A stretch of DNA of 32,384 bases from CAJBIL01 sp044359525 (GTDB taxonomy: Bacteria; Pseudomonadota; Gammaproteobacteria; Burkholderiales; Rhodocyclaceae): assembly GCA_044359525.1 (NCBI GenBank), contig JBIKLY010000031.1, positions 1 through 32,384 on the forward strand, written 5' to 3'. Both the position numbers and the translations under genes were made by a program. Numbering within the stretch: the stretch's first letter is position 1; each line of letters starts with the position of its first letter. Positions 16,430-26,100 of this stretch are shown piece by piece. Under the pieces are notes generated by a model, which ran no database searches, was not told the origin of the DNA, and saw nothing but the letters and a program-made list of their open reading frames with translations.

Positions 16430-16813
16430 ATGAACGTTCCCGCCAATCTCAAATACACCAAGAGCCACGAATGGGTCCGCGCTGAAGCCGACGGCACCGT
16501 CACTGTCGGTATTACCGACCACGCGCAGGAGTTGCTCGGCGACCTGGTTTTCATCGAGTTGCCCGACGTCGGCGCAGAACTTGCCGCCGAGAAGGAAGCG
16601 GCAGTCGTCGAGTCCGTCAAAGCCGCTGCTGACGTCTACGCCCCACTTGCCGGCACGGTCACCGAAGTCAATCAAGCCGCCGCCGACGCACCGGAATCGG
16701 TCAATCAGGACGCCTACACCGCCTGGCTGTTCAAGATGAAGCCGGCCAATGCAGCCGATCTCAACACGCTGCTTGACGCCACCGCTTACCAACAGACCGT
16801 CGACGCATCCTGA
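16430..16813 (+). CDS. gcvH: Glycine cleavage system H protein
   Basis: GcvH is the lipoylated shuttle of the glycine cleavage complex. ATG 16430 has an AAGGA ribosome-binding site. The protein is 127 residues, the usual size. It has KYTKSHEWVRAEADGTVTVGITDHAQELLGDLVFIELP, and the lipoyl attachment motif VVESVKA with the modified lysine at K64. The 45-nt AT-rich gap after gcvT shows no terminator. A perfect 12-bp hairpin follows the stop codon before gcvP. Confidence 0.98.
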   Translation: MNVPANLKYTKSHEWVRAEADGTVTVGITDHAQELLGDLVFIELPDVGAELAAEKEAAVVESVKAAADVYAPLAGTVTEVNQAAADAPESVNQDAYTAWLFKMKPANAADLNTLLDATAYQQTVDAS

Positions 16814-16818
16814 AGACT

Positions 16819-16853
16819 GCCCGGAGAGGCAATATCCATGCGCCTCTCCGGGC
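16819..16853 (+). other. Intercistronic hairpin between gcvH and gcvP
   Basis: GCCCGGAGAGGC (16819-16830) and GCCTCTCCGGGC (16842-16853) form a perfect 12-bp stem with an 11-nt loop, five bases after the gcvH stop. No T run follows, so it is unlikely to be an intrinsic terminator. Stabilisation of the gcvTH message or a processing point is possible. Confidence 0.7.
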
Positions 16854-16904
16854 GCCTCACGACACCTGCCGCCTGCGCCAACCCATTTTCTGCCGGACAA
16901 GACT

Positions 16905-19787
<2,883 letters not shown>

Positions 19788-19887
19788 TGCATGCACAACC
19801 TGATTTGATTTAAGTAGACGCCACTCAGGCAGGCTAGAATGCCGTTGCCGCTATATCAATGCGAATTTCAACGAGTGAGGATTCAAC

Positions 19888-20163
19888 ATGCCTTATACAC
19901 CCGACCTGCTCCAGGAATTGAACACCTTGATACGCTTTGACCTGGCAACCAGCCAGCAGGGCATAAAGATCCACAAAACGGCTGAGGCACCGGTCATTGC
20001 GGCAACTCAGCGCCTGCACGAGAAAGGTTTGCTAACCCAGGTTGATGGCGGATATCTGACCAGTCTCGGCCGTGAAGCGGCCGAGCATGCCCAGGCTACC
20101 TTGACCATTCTCACCTCACTGGCGGGCAGCCATGCGAAGCAGGAGGAAATGGCGGCACAATGA
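19888..20163 (+). CDS. TIGR02647-like small protein, possible DNA-binding
   Basis: This 91-residue protein matches the TIGR02647 family of short proteobacterial proteins of unknown function: MPYTPDLLQELNTLIRFDLATSQQGIKIH, then AATQRLHEKGLLTQVDGGYLTSLGREAAEHAQ. The second part reads like a winged-helix end (helix, turn, GYLTSLGREA), so a DNA-binding role is possible but unproven. ATG 19888 has a GAGGA ribosome-binding site 8 nt upstream. It lies 100 nt after gcvP and is followed by a clear hairpin terminator, so it probably forms its own unit. Confidence 0.8.
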   Translation: MPYTPDLLQELNTLIRFDLATSQQGIKIHKTAEAPVIAATQRLHEKGLLTQVDGGYLTSLGREAAEHAQATLTILTSLAGSHAKQEEMAAQ

Positions 20164-20216
20164 GATCCTGATTTTTGCCGTACCGGAATCCGGATACCGG
20201 ATACCGGGCAGAACTG

Positions 20217-20252
20217 GCGGCTCGCAGTGCTTGATGACTGCGAGCCGCTTTC
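20217..20252 (+). terminator. Terminator after the TIGR02647-like gene
   Basis: GCGGCTCGCAGT (20217-20228) pairs perfectly with ACTGCGAGCCGC (20237-20248) around an 8-nt loop, followed by TTTCATC. The T run is short, so efficiency is uncertain. Just upstream, at 20183-20207, is a small tandem repeat of CCGGATA-like heptamers. Apart from the short inverted repeats listed, I see no gene in 20164-20498. Confidence 0.7.
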
Positions 20253-20391
20253 ATCTCAACGTCGAAACCGGGTGTCGGCGATTGACGACAAGGTTTTCGT
20301 CAACAAATCAGTCACTTCGCCTGATCGCATGCAGCACTGTCGGCACCGCACGACAACCGGCGCGCCAAAAAACTGCAAGAAAAGCCCTAAC

Positions 20392-20411
20392 AATCTGATA
20401 AATATCAGATT
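20392..20411. promoter_or_regulatory. Perfect 20-bp palindrome upstream of the bactofilin gene
   Basis: Arms AATCTGATA (20392-20400) and TATCAGATT (20403-20411) are exact inverted repeats around AA. It is AT-rich in a GC-rich neighbourhood and sits 88-107 nt before the bactofilin start, like an operator for a dimeric regulator. I cannot name the regulator. A shorter inverted repeat (TTGACGA/TCGTCAA, 20282-20303) lies further upstream. Confidence 0.6.
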
Positions 20412-20419
20412 TCCTGATC

Positions 20420-20435
20420 TGGCACGAAGCTCGCT
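20420..20435 (+). promoter_or_regulatory. Possible sigma-54 promoter for the bactofilin gene
   Basis: TGGCAC (20420-20425), five bases, then TCGCT (20431-20435) keeps the GG-N10-GC spacing of sigma-54 promoters and differs from TGGCAC-N5-TTGCT at one base. The predicted start would be near 20446, about 50 nt before the gene. No activator gene is nearby, so this is a motif match only. Confidence 0.4.
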
Positions 20436-20498
20436 GTAGTCATCAACGCCGGCCACGCATTGCGGCCGGTATGACTGAAGCCTGATCAAGGAGAATCC

Positions 20499-21071
20499 AT
20501 GCTCAATCGCCAAAACCTGTTCGGCAAACGCGAAGACATTCCCACCGCCCGACCCCCCGTGCTGCAAAGCCGTCCGACCCCCATACCGCTGACAAAACCC
20601 GACCCGGTGGCCACCAGCAGCGCGCCAGGCACTGCCACACCGGCCCCGGTGCCCAACGAAAAACCTAAAGGCGAGATCATTTCCGGCAGCCGTCTGATTG
20701 TCGGTCCGGACGTCAAACTGAAAGGCGCCGAGATTCTCGACTGTGACACCCTGGTCGTCGAAGGCCGGGTCGAGGCCACGATGGACAGCCGGGTCATCCA
20801 CATTGCTGAAAACGGCTCCTTCAATGGCAAGGTCAGCATAGACGTTGCGGAAATTCATGGTTGTTTTGAAGGCGAACTCACCGTGCGCAGCCAGTTGCTG
20901 ATCCATTCGACCGGCCGCGTCAGTGGCAAGATCCGTTACGGCAAGATCCTGATCGACGAAGGCGGACGACTTTCCGGTGACGTTCAGTCGCTCGACAGCG
21001 ACGAAAACAAAGCCCCCGTCCGCAATGACGCGATTCCCGTGTTGAACCTGCGTAACGCAATTACTGCCTGA
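20499..21071 (+). CDS. Bactofilin family cytoskeletal protein
   Basis: Bactofilins are bacterial beta-helical filament proteins that scaffold cell-shape, stalk or polar functions. The protein is 190 residues with an excellent AAGGAGA ribosome-binding site. Residues 1-55 are a proline-rich, disordered N-terminus (PTPIPLTKPDPV). Residues 60-165 are the DUF583 beta-helix core: regular short strands with GSRLIVGPDVKLKGAEI, LVVEGRVEATMDSRVIHIAENGSFNGKVSID, AEIHGCFEGELTVRSQLLIHSTGRVSGKI and GGRLSGDVQSL. The C-terminus is short. It stands alone with its own upstream control region and a following terminator, so genomic context gives no partner. Confidence 0.92.
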   Translation: MLNRQNLFGKREDIPTARPPVLQSRPTPIPLTKPDPVATSSAPGTATPAPVPNEKPKGEIISGSRLIVGPDVKLKGAEILDCDTLVVEGRVEATMDSRVIHIAENGSFNGKVSIDVAEIHGCFEGELTVRSQLLIHSTGRVSGKIRYGKILIDEGGRLSGDVQSLDSDENKAPVRNDAIPVLNLRNAITA

Positions 21072-21100
21072 TTGGTCGCCTGATTCCGGTTCAGGCCATT

Positions 21101-21124
21101 GCCGCCTCCCGACCGGGAGGCGGC
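21101..21124 (+). terminator. Hairpin after the bactofilin gene
   Basis: GCCGCCTCCC (21101-21110) and GGGAGGCGGC (21115-21124) form a perfect 10-bp GC stem with a GACC loop, 30 nt after the stop. There is no T tract after it, so it may be a stability hairpin or an inefficient terminator. Confidence 0.6.
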
Positions 21125-21231
21125 CTGCATTCGCGGGTGGTCGATCGACGGGCTATTGGACGCGCTATTGCATTGCATGCAAATTCGTTCTACGTTCAGC
21201 AATTCGCTCACCCACGACGGACCGCAGAACC

Positions 21232-21720
21232 ATGACCAACACCGCCCCGATCTACGACATCAACGCCGAAAGTTTGCAAGGCGACACCCGCTCCCTTGCC
21301 GACTATGCCGGCAAGCTCATGCTCATCGTCAACACCGCCAGCAAATGCGGTTTCACGCCGCAATTCGAAGGTCTTGAGGCGCTCTATCAGCGCTATCAGG
21401 CGCGCGGCCTGGTTGTGCTGGGTTTCCCCTGCAACCAGTTCGGCGAACAAGAGCCGGGCGCCGCCGCCGAAATCGCCGATTTCTGCCAAAAAAACTACGG
21501 CGTCAGCTTCCCGATGTTCGCCAAAATCGACGTCAACGGCGCCGACACGCACCCGCTCTACAAACTCCTCAAGCAATCTGCGCGCGGCTTGCTGGGTAGC
21601 GAAGGAATCAAGTGGAATTTCACCAAGTTTCTGGTCGATCGCGATGGCCGGGTTATTGAACGTTTTGCTCCCACTACCACGCCTGAAGCGATTGCCAAGG
21701 ATATCGAAGCGCTGCTTTGA
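21232..21720 (+). CDS. Glutathione peroxidase family, cysteine type
   Basis: This is a non-selenium GPx-like peroxidase that reduces hydroperoxides; many bacterial members use thioredoxin rather than glutathione. The protein is 162 residues. The peroxidatic Cys is C39 in VNTASKCGFTPQ, where animal GPx has selenocysteine. The conserved Gln is in the FPCNQFGEQEPG motif, which also carries C67. The Trp/Asn of the tetrad are in KWNFTKFLVDRDG. The ribosome-binding site before ATG 21232 is weak. The next gene begins 7 nt after its stop and is probably co-transcribed. Confidence 0.94.
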   Translation: MTNTAPIYDINAESLQGDTRSLADYAGKLMLIVNTASKCGFTPQFEGLEALYQRYQARGLVVLGFPCNQFGEQEPGAAAEIADFCQKNYGVSFPMFAKIDVNGADTHPLYKLLKQSARGLLGSEGIKWNFTKFLVDRDGRVIERFAPTTTPEAIAKDIEALL

Positions 21721-21727
21721 ACCCGCC

Positions 21728-22300
21728 ATGAACACACCGGATCTGAGCGGCATGATCCGCTGGCCAAACGTTCCGGCTTGCTATGGCTGGCTCTCGCTTG
21801 ACCGGCGCGGCCAGTGGCGAATGCGCGGCGACCCGGTGACCCACGCCGGGCTGGCAAGCTTTCTCAATCGCCAGTACGGACACGACGAGCATGGCAATTA
21901 TTTTGTACAAAACGGCCCGCAACGCGTCTACGTCGAGCTCGACTACACCCCCTGGGTATTACGGCTGACTTCGGAAAACACCTTGCAGACGCATACCGGT
22001 GCGCCGGTGGAAACTATCCAGGCAGCCGCCTTCGACGAAGAGGGCAATCTGTTGCTCGAATTTTCCGAAGGCATCGCCCTGCTCTGCGACCGCGACCTGC
22101 CCGCACTGCTTGGCTGCCTGCGCCAGGCGAACGGCGAACCTGCTGACGACACCACACTGCTTGAGCTGCTGGCGCAGACGTCGGGAATCCAGAACAAACT
22201 GTTGCTGCAATGGTATGAAAGGCAGGTACCTGTGTACCGAATCATTCGCACCGAGGTTTCTCGACGCTACGGTTATGTTTCGACCCCAACGGCGATCTGA
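21728..22300 (+). CDS. Conserved-looking hypothetical protein downstream of glutathione peroxidase
   Basis: I do not recognise this 190-residue protein. It starts at ATG 21728 (MNTPDLSGMIRWPNVPACYGWLSL), 7 nt after the peroxidase stop, with no clear ribosome-binding site, which suggests coupling. It has no signal peptide or membrane segment. Composition looks like a soluble protein with short beta-rich stretches (RRGQWRMRGDPV, NYFVQNGPQRVYVELDYTPWVLRL) and a leucine-rich acidic middle (ALLCDRDLPALLGCLRQ). It carries three cysteines (in PACYGW, ALLCDRD and LLGCLRQ). Codon use matches its neighbours. It converges on the secretion operon with an 11-nt gap. Confidence 0.75.
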   Translation: MNTPDLSGMIRWPNVPACYGWLSLDRRGQWRMRGDPVTHAGLASFLNRQYGHDEHGNYFVQNGPQRVYVELDYTPWVLRLTSENTLQTHTGAPVETIQAAAFDEEGNLLLEFSEGIALLCDRDLPALLGCLRQANGEPADDTTLLELLAQTSGIQNKLLLQWYERQVPVYRIIRTEVSRRYGYVSTPTAI

Positions 22301-22311
22301 CAATCACCCCG

Positions 22312-22794
22312 TTATTGAGAAGAGTCCGCCGAATAGGCAAACACCCAATCCCGATACTGGCTCGCGTTTCTGAATGCGGCATCTTCTGGTTCAAATCCAT
22401 CCTGCTTTATTGGTTTTCGGTCCGACAACGAGTAAACGCCAATGATCCGGCCTGCGCCACGAACGAGTCCCCACTCGGCTTTCACGCTCATTGGATCGAC
22501 AAACACCTTGCGTAGATGCCGTTTTTCCACAAGCCCCCGGTGATCCGACAACAAGTCTTCCAAACGCTCCGGGTACTCGTGAATCCCCGCCGGCGAAACC
22601 TCAGCGTAGTAGCGCTCAATCGCCCCCCGAAACTGATGCCCGATAGCAAGCAGCTCTCTTTCCTGGTCCCGCCGCAAAGCCGTCGCATCCATCTCAAGCA
22701 CCAGCACAAAACCTACCGACAGCAACGCCACAGACAACAGCACCCAAAGATAAGCAAAACCAGCCTGTCGCTGTAGCCGCTCAATACGCACCAT
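22312..22794 (-). CDS. Third pseudopilin-like protein of the secretion cluster (lacks Glu5)
   Basis: This 160-residue protein starts at ATG 22792-22794 (MVRIERLQRQAGFAYLWVLLSVALLSVGF). The N-terminus has a basic leader, then G followed by a long hydrophobic helix, as in type IV pilin-like precursors. After cleavage the mature protein would begin FAYLW, so position 5 is Trp instead of the near-universal Glu; minor pseudopilins of the GspK kind also lack Glu5. The rest is soluble (LLAIGHQFRGAIERYYAE, YPERLEDLLSDHRG, HLRKVFVDPMS). It overlaps the end of the preceding gene by 14 nt and is the last gene of the operon. Confidence 0.8.
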   Translation of the reverse strand: MVRIERLQRQAGFAYLWVLLSVALLSVGFVLVLEMDATALRRDQERELLAIGHQFRGAIERYYAEVSPAGIHEYPERLEDLLSDHRGLVEKRHLRKVFVDPMSVKAEWGLVRGAGRIIGVYSLSDRKPIKQDGFEPEDAAFRNASQYRDWVFAYSADSSQ

Positions 22795-23194
22795 ACGCCT
22801 TCCCGTCCCTGGATACTCCCGGCGCACCACTGCGCAAATCGGCAACCCCTCCCCGAGGATCATCTCGGGGCTCAAACAAGATCCACGTCGTACTCGATTC
22901 CGTTATGGGGTCGACCGGCACGCCCCGCAGATACTGCTGCTCTACGATTTCTGCCAACGATGCCGGGTAGCGCCCCTTGTCAGCACGGAACTTGTCGATG
23001 GTCGCACGAACCACATTCAGGTTTTCGCGAAGTACTGTTTCCTTCGACTTTTCCAGTGCGCCAAAATATCTCGGCATCGCCAAAGTCAGCAATAACGCAA
23101 CAATCGCCATCACAACCAGCATCTCGATCAGAGTGAATCCCGCGTAAAAACGCCTGCCACCTGGATGTTCGTAACCACTCATCACCATCACCAC
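22781..23194 (-). CDS. Type II secretion pseudopilin, GspG-like (second copy)
   Basis: This is a pseudopilin of the PulG/GspG type, a building block of the periplasmic pseudopilus. The precursor is up to 137 residues. A short leader (MVMVMSGYEHPGGRRFYAG) ends in the prepilin-peptidase site G^FTLIEMLVVMAIVALLLTLAMP with Glu5 present. A GspG-like helix follows (ALEKSKETVLRENLNVVRATIDKFRADKGRYPASLAEIVEQQYL), then PVDPITESSTTWILFEP and a short loop-rich end. Three in-frame ATG (23192-23194, 23186-23188, 23180-23182) are all possible starts. It overlaps both neighbours slightly. Confidence 0.88.
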   Translation of the reverse strand: MVMVMSGYEHPGGRRFYAGFTLIEMLVVMAIVALLLTLAMPRYFGALEKSKETVLRENLNVVRATIDKFRADKGRYPASLAEIVEQQYLRGVPVDPITESSTTWILFEPRDDPRGGVADLRSGAPGVSRDGKAYGAY

Positions 23195-23664
23195 TGACTG
23201 TAGCGCACGCCATTAAGCCCAATGGCAATCGAGCGGGAATACACATCGAAGACATCTCGCCCTTCGGTGGGCGAATCGGGCGGCGAAGCATAGCTGCGCA
23301 GCCCCCAGGTCGTTGCCGCCTTCACGCTCTTGTCTGGGCAAAACGGATCGTGCGGAAGGCGCCGCAAAAAATAAATTTTCTGCCGCACTGGACTACGCTG
23401 ATCGACAACGCCATCAACAAGCTCATCCAGAGATCTCGGATAGCCGGTTTCGCCGGGCTGTAACCCTACGCGACCTTGCTCGGCAGCACGTTTGTAGGCG
23501 TCGATAGCCGCCCTGATATCTATCAGTACATTGCGCAAATCATGCTCTTTCTCTCTTTGAAGGGTGTACTTGGCAACGGGGACGGAAATCAATGCCAGTA
23601 CGCCCATGATCGCGAGCGTCATCATCAGTTCGATGAAAGTAAAGCCACGCGGGACATGCCTCAT
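23188..23664 (-). CDS. Type II secretion pseudopilin, GspG/GspH-like (first copy)
   Basis: This pseudopilin precursor is 158 residues with a very short leader, MRHVPRG, then the peptidase motif FTFIELMMTLAIMGVLALISVPVAKY (Glu5 present). A helix follows (LRNVLIDIRAAIDAYKRAAEQG), then YPRSLDELVDGV. The C-terminus (TTWGLRSYASPP, DVFDVYSRSIAIGLNGVRYSQW) differs from the calcium-binding end of classical GspG. ATG 23662-23664 overlaps the secretin stop in an ATGA arrangement, so translation is coupled. Whether this or the next gene is the major subunit cannot be read from sequence alone. Confidence 0.88.
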   Translation of the reverse strand: MRHVPRGFTFIELMMTLAIMGVLALISVPVAKYTLQREKEHDLRNVLIDIRAAIDAYKRAAEQGRVGLQPGETGYPRSLDELVDGVVDQRSPVRQKIYFLRRLPHDPFCPDKSVKAATTWGLRSYASPPDSPTEGRDVFDVYSRSIAIGLNGVRYSQW

Positions 23665-25559
23665 TGTGCGGCAGGCAAGACTGGAAGAGTCGCGGCCGGC
23701 ATCACCGGCGTCGCCCCAGTTTGCAATCCCTGCACGTCGGGGCCGACGCTATTGAGCCGCAGGCTGGGCGCGCCCATACTGCTCTCGGTCCCAGATTCAA
23801 ATTCCGCAACCGCCAAGTCCTGCCTACGGATCGAGCGAAGAATCCGCGGGGTGATGGACAGCAGAATTTCGCTACGTAGCCCGTCATCCTTTTGGCTACC
23901 GAAAAGGCGCCCCACGATCGGCAAATCCCCCAGTCCGGGAATTTTCTTGGAAGTGGTACGATCTTCATCGCTGATCAGGCCTGCCAACACCTGTGTCTCA
24001 CCGTCTTTCAGTCGTAACACAGTACTCGCACCTCGCGTGCTGACTTGGTAAGCCAAGGTACCAGTCTTACTGGACACTTCCTTAGTCAGCCCAGACACTT
24101 CCAGGTTGATCTTGATCGCCACTTCTTCGTCGAGGTGAACGTTGGGCTCGACTTCCAGCTTTAAACCGACGTCAAGATAACTAACCGACTCGGCTACGAA
24201 ACCCGTCGCCAGAGAGGTAGTGGTAATCACTGGCACCCGCTCACCAATCAGAACCTTGGCCTTCTCTTTATTCCGTACGCGAATGCGCGGGTTCGCGAGA
24301 ATGGTGCTGTCATCATCATGCTTACGAGCGTTGATTTCCACGCTGCCTACGGTAGCCTGAATGGTATTGCTGTTGAGATTGCGCAACTGGTTCAAAGTCA
24401 GAGGCACGCCAGCGGTCTGAAGCGGCGCGAGGGATAGCTGCCCTGGCCACTGAATGCCGAGCTCCATGAGACGCGAGCGTTTCACCTCCACTATCTCGAC
24501 TTCCAACATGACTTCCGGATCGCCTAAATCCTGCAAAGCAACGATTTTCTCCGCCATACGGATAGCTTCTGGCGTATCCCGGGCAATGATCAAACCGAGA
24601 CGTTCATCCACCACCATATCCCGAAGTCTCACAATAGTCTTAAGGCTGTTGGCCACGGTTTTAACATCCGCGTTTGCGATATAAAAAGTACGAACAACCA
24701 ACGCTTTGTAATCCTTCAATTTCTGCGACGTATTCGGATAAATCAGAATTGAATTGTCGTTCAGAATTTTTTGTTCCAACTGACTGGTCACAAGGATGAT
24801 GCGGAGTGCCTCCTCGATGGAAGTATTTTTGGCAAGCACTGTGGTTTTTAAATCAGGCCGTATTTCCTGGTCGAAGAAAAAATTGATGCTAGAAACCATG
24901 GCGATAACATCAAACACCGAACGTATCGGGGCATCACGAAACTCCAGAGAAATCGGTTTACGAAATGCCTCAGACAGTCGGGTTGCCGTTGTCGCAGCAG
25001 CGTGTCCTGCCTGGTCAATTCGCGCCTTGAGATCCAGCGCGGCTTTCTGCCGCGGATTCTCCAGAAGCACCGGGCGCAGCTTGGCGAGCGCCTCTGTACT
25101 GCTCCCGGCTGCGCCGCTCTGGAAAAGAATGGTCGCATCACTAACCGCTGCCTGGTGACGACGCTCAGCGCTGATTGTGTTCAATCCCTGCACAGCCATT
25201 GCATTATTCGCATCGTAACGGAGCGCCTGCCGATAACCAGCCTCAGCTTCTTCCAATCGCCCATCACGACGTGCCACATCGGCCGCCGTCATCGAACGGG
25301 TGAGCAAACTGTTGCGCTGGTTGATTAACGTGGCTCGATATTCCGCGTTTCTGGGCTCCTGGCGAACGGCCTCGCCCAGCTGTACCAAGCCTTCCTCGAC
25401 CCTGCCCTCGGCAATCAACGCATTGCCTTCCCGATAAGCCATCATACCGCCGCATCCGGTCAGGATAGTTAAGGAACAAAGCATCGACACCATCAATCTG
25501 GTGACAACAAATGGTCGGTGCAAACGTTGGTCACAAAATAATTTTGAATACGGCGTCAT
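23661..25559 (-). CDS. Predicted lipoprotein secretin with TPR-like N-terminus (GspD/PilQ/MshL family)
   Basis: This is an outer-membrane secretin, the channel of type II secretion and type IV pilus machines. The start is ATG 25557-25559 (MTPYSKLF), giving 632 residues. A signal sequence ends in the lipobox LTGC with the cysteine at C36, predicting a lipidated, possibly self-targeting secretin like Pseudomonas HxcQ. Residues about 40-170 look like tetratricopeptide repeats (EGNALIAEGRVEEGLVQLGEAVRQEP, DGRLEEAEAGYRQALRYDANNAMAVQGL). Secretin N-domains follow (ISLEFRDAPIRSVFDVIAMVSSINFF; YIANADVKTVANSLKTIV). The secretin core includes VPVITTTSL, YLDVGLKLEVEPNV and GLISDEDRTTSKKIPGLGDLPIVGRLFG. 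The C-terminus is proline/alanine-rich. Confidence 0.93.
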   Translation of the reverse strand: MTPYSKLFCDQRLHRPFVVTRLMVSMLCSLTILTGCGGMMAYREGNALIAEGRVEEGLVQLGEAVRQEPRNAEYRATLINQRNSLLTRSMTAADVARRDGRLEEAEAGYRQALRYDANNAMAVQGLNTISAERRHQAAVSDATILFQSGAAGSSTEALAKLRPVLLENPRQKAALDLKARIDQAGHAAATTATRLSEAFRKPISLEFRDAPIRSVFDVIAMVSSINFFFDQEIRPDLKTTVLAKNTSIEEALRIILVTSQLEQKILNDNSILIYPNTSQKLKDYKALVVRTFYIANADVKTVANSLKTIVRLRDMVVDERLGLIIARDTPEAIRMAEKIVALQDLGDPEVMLEVEIVEVKRSRLMELGIQWPGQLSLAPLQTAGVPLTLNQLRNLNSNTIQATVGSVEINARKHDDDSTILANPRIRVRNKEKAKVLIGERVPVITTTSLATGFVAESVSYLDVGLKLEVEPNVHLDEEVAIKINLEVSGLTKEVSSKTGTLAYQVSTRGASTVLRLKDGETQVLAGLISDEDRTTSKKIPGLGDLPIVGRLFGSQKDDGLRSEILLSITPRILRSIRRQDLAVAEFESGTESSMGAPSLRLNSVGPDVQGLQTGATPVMPAATLPVLPAAQ

Positions 25560-25578
25560 GATGTTTTCAATGTCTCGC

Positions 25579-26100
25579 TTACAACGGTGGGCCCAGGTCG
25601 AGCGTCTGCATTTGTTGCAGGGGAAGATAAAGGAACGCCAGCAATGCCCCCTGCAGGGATTCGATCCGGTATTGGCCATCGATCACATCACCAACACGAA
25701 CGGCCAAATTGCGCTCGTTGATCTGCAGAAAAACCACTTGCTGACCAGCATCCACATAGCGCCCAAAAATACGGAATGGCAGCGGCGGGGCCTGAGGCGG
25801 TGGTGGCGGTGGAGGGGCGACTACCGGAACCGGCTGTGCCAAAGGAATTGGTTCCGGCGGGGAAAACAAGGCCAGCGGCTCGTCACTGCCGTGCCGGAGT
25901 TGCAAAGCAAGTACCTGCAACGCAGTCGATGGCTGACCCGCAGGCTCCAGCCGGCCAGCGAAACGAGCATCGTCATTGCCAGCAACGGATGTTGAGCGCT
26001 CAACCGGCATAACCAGCGCGCTCTCCGATTCCGGCGCCCAATAGGCAGCGCCCAGCGTCATGCTGAGGATAATTGCCAGTAGCAGATGACGACGGTTCAT
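25579..26100 (-). CDS. GspC/PilP-like inner-membrane periplasmic protein
   Basis: The 173-residue protein starts at ATG 26098-26100, overlapping the preceding stop as ATGA. An N-terminal membrane anchor or signal (NRRHLLLAIILSMTLGAAYW) is followed by a periplasmic linker with a polyproline run (PPPPPPP) at about residues 98-104. A compact beta domain follows (FRIFGRYVDAGQQVVFLQINERNLAVRVGDVIDGQYRIESL), resembling the homology region of GspC and the PilP fold, which connects inner-membrane parts to the secretin. There is no PDZ domain. The gene lies directly before the secretin gene, as gspC does before gspD. Function is inferred from fold likeness and position. Confidence 0.75.
   Translation of the reverse strand: MNRRHLLLAIILSMTLGAAYWAPESESALVMPVERSTSVAGNDDARFAGRLEPAGQPSTALQVLALQLRHGSDEPLALFSPPEPIPLAQPVPVVAPPPPPPPQAPPLPFRIFGRYVDAGQQVVFLQINERNLAVRVGDVIDGQYRIESLQGALLAFLYLPLQQMQTLDLGPPL

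Noticed and set aside
16749..16904. In-frame 52-codon upstream extension of gcvP
   Set aside because: It overlaps gcvH and the intercistronic hairpin, has no family counterpart, and GcvP is full length from ATG 16905.
19805..19840. Promoter for the TIGR02647-like gene (TTGATT ... TAGAAT)
   Set aside because: The -10-like TAGAAT is good but the best -35 candidate is 24 nt away, too far for a sigma-70 promoter.
21168..21196. Promoter for glutathione peroxidase (TTGCAT-17-TACGTT)
   Set aside because: Both hexamers are weak and several alternatives exist in the same stretch, so I could not support one choice.
25560..25679. 40-codon N-terminal extension of the secretin
   Set aside because: It would place the signal peptide and lipobox in the interior. 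The ATG at 25559 gives a normal signal sequence.
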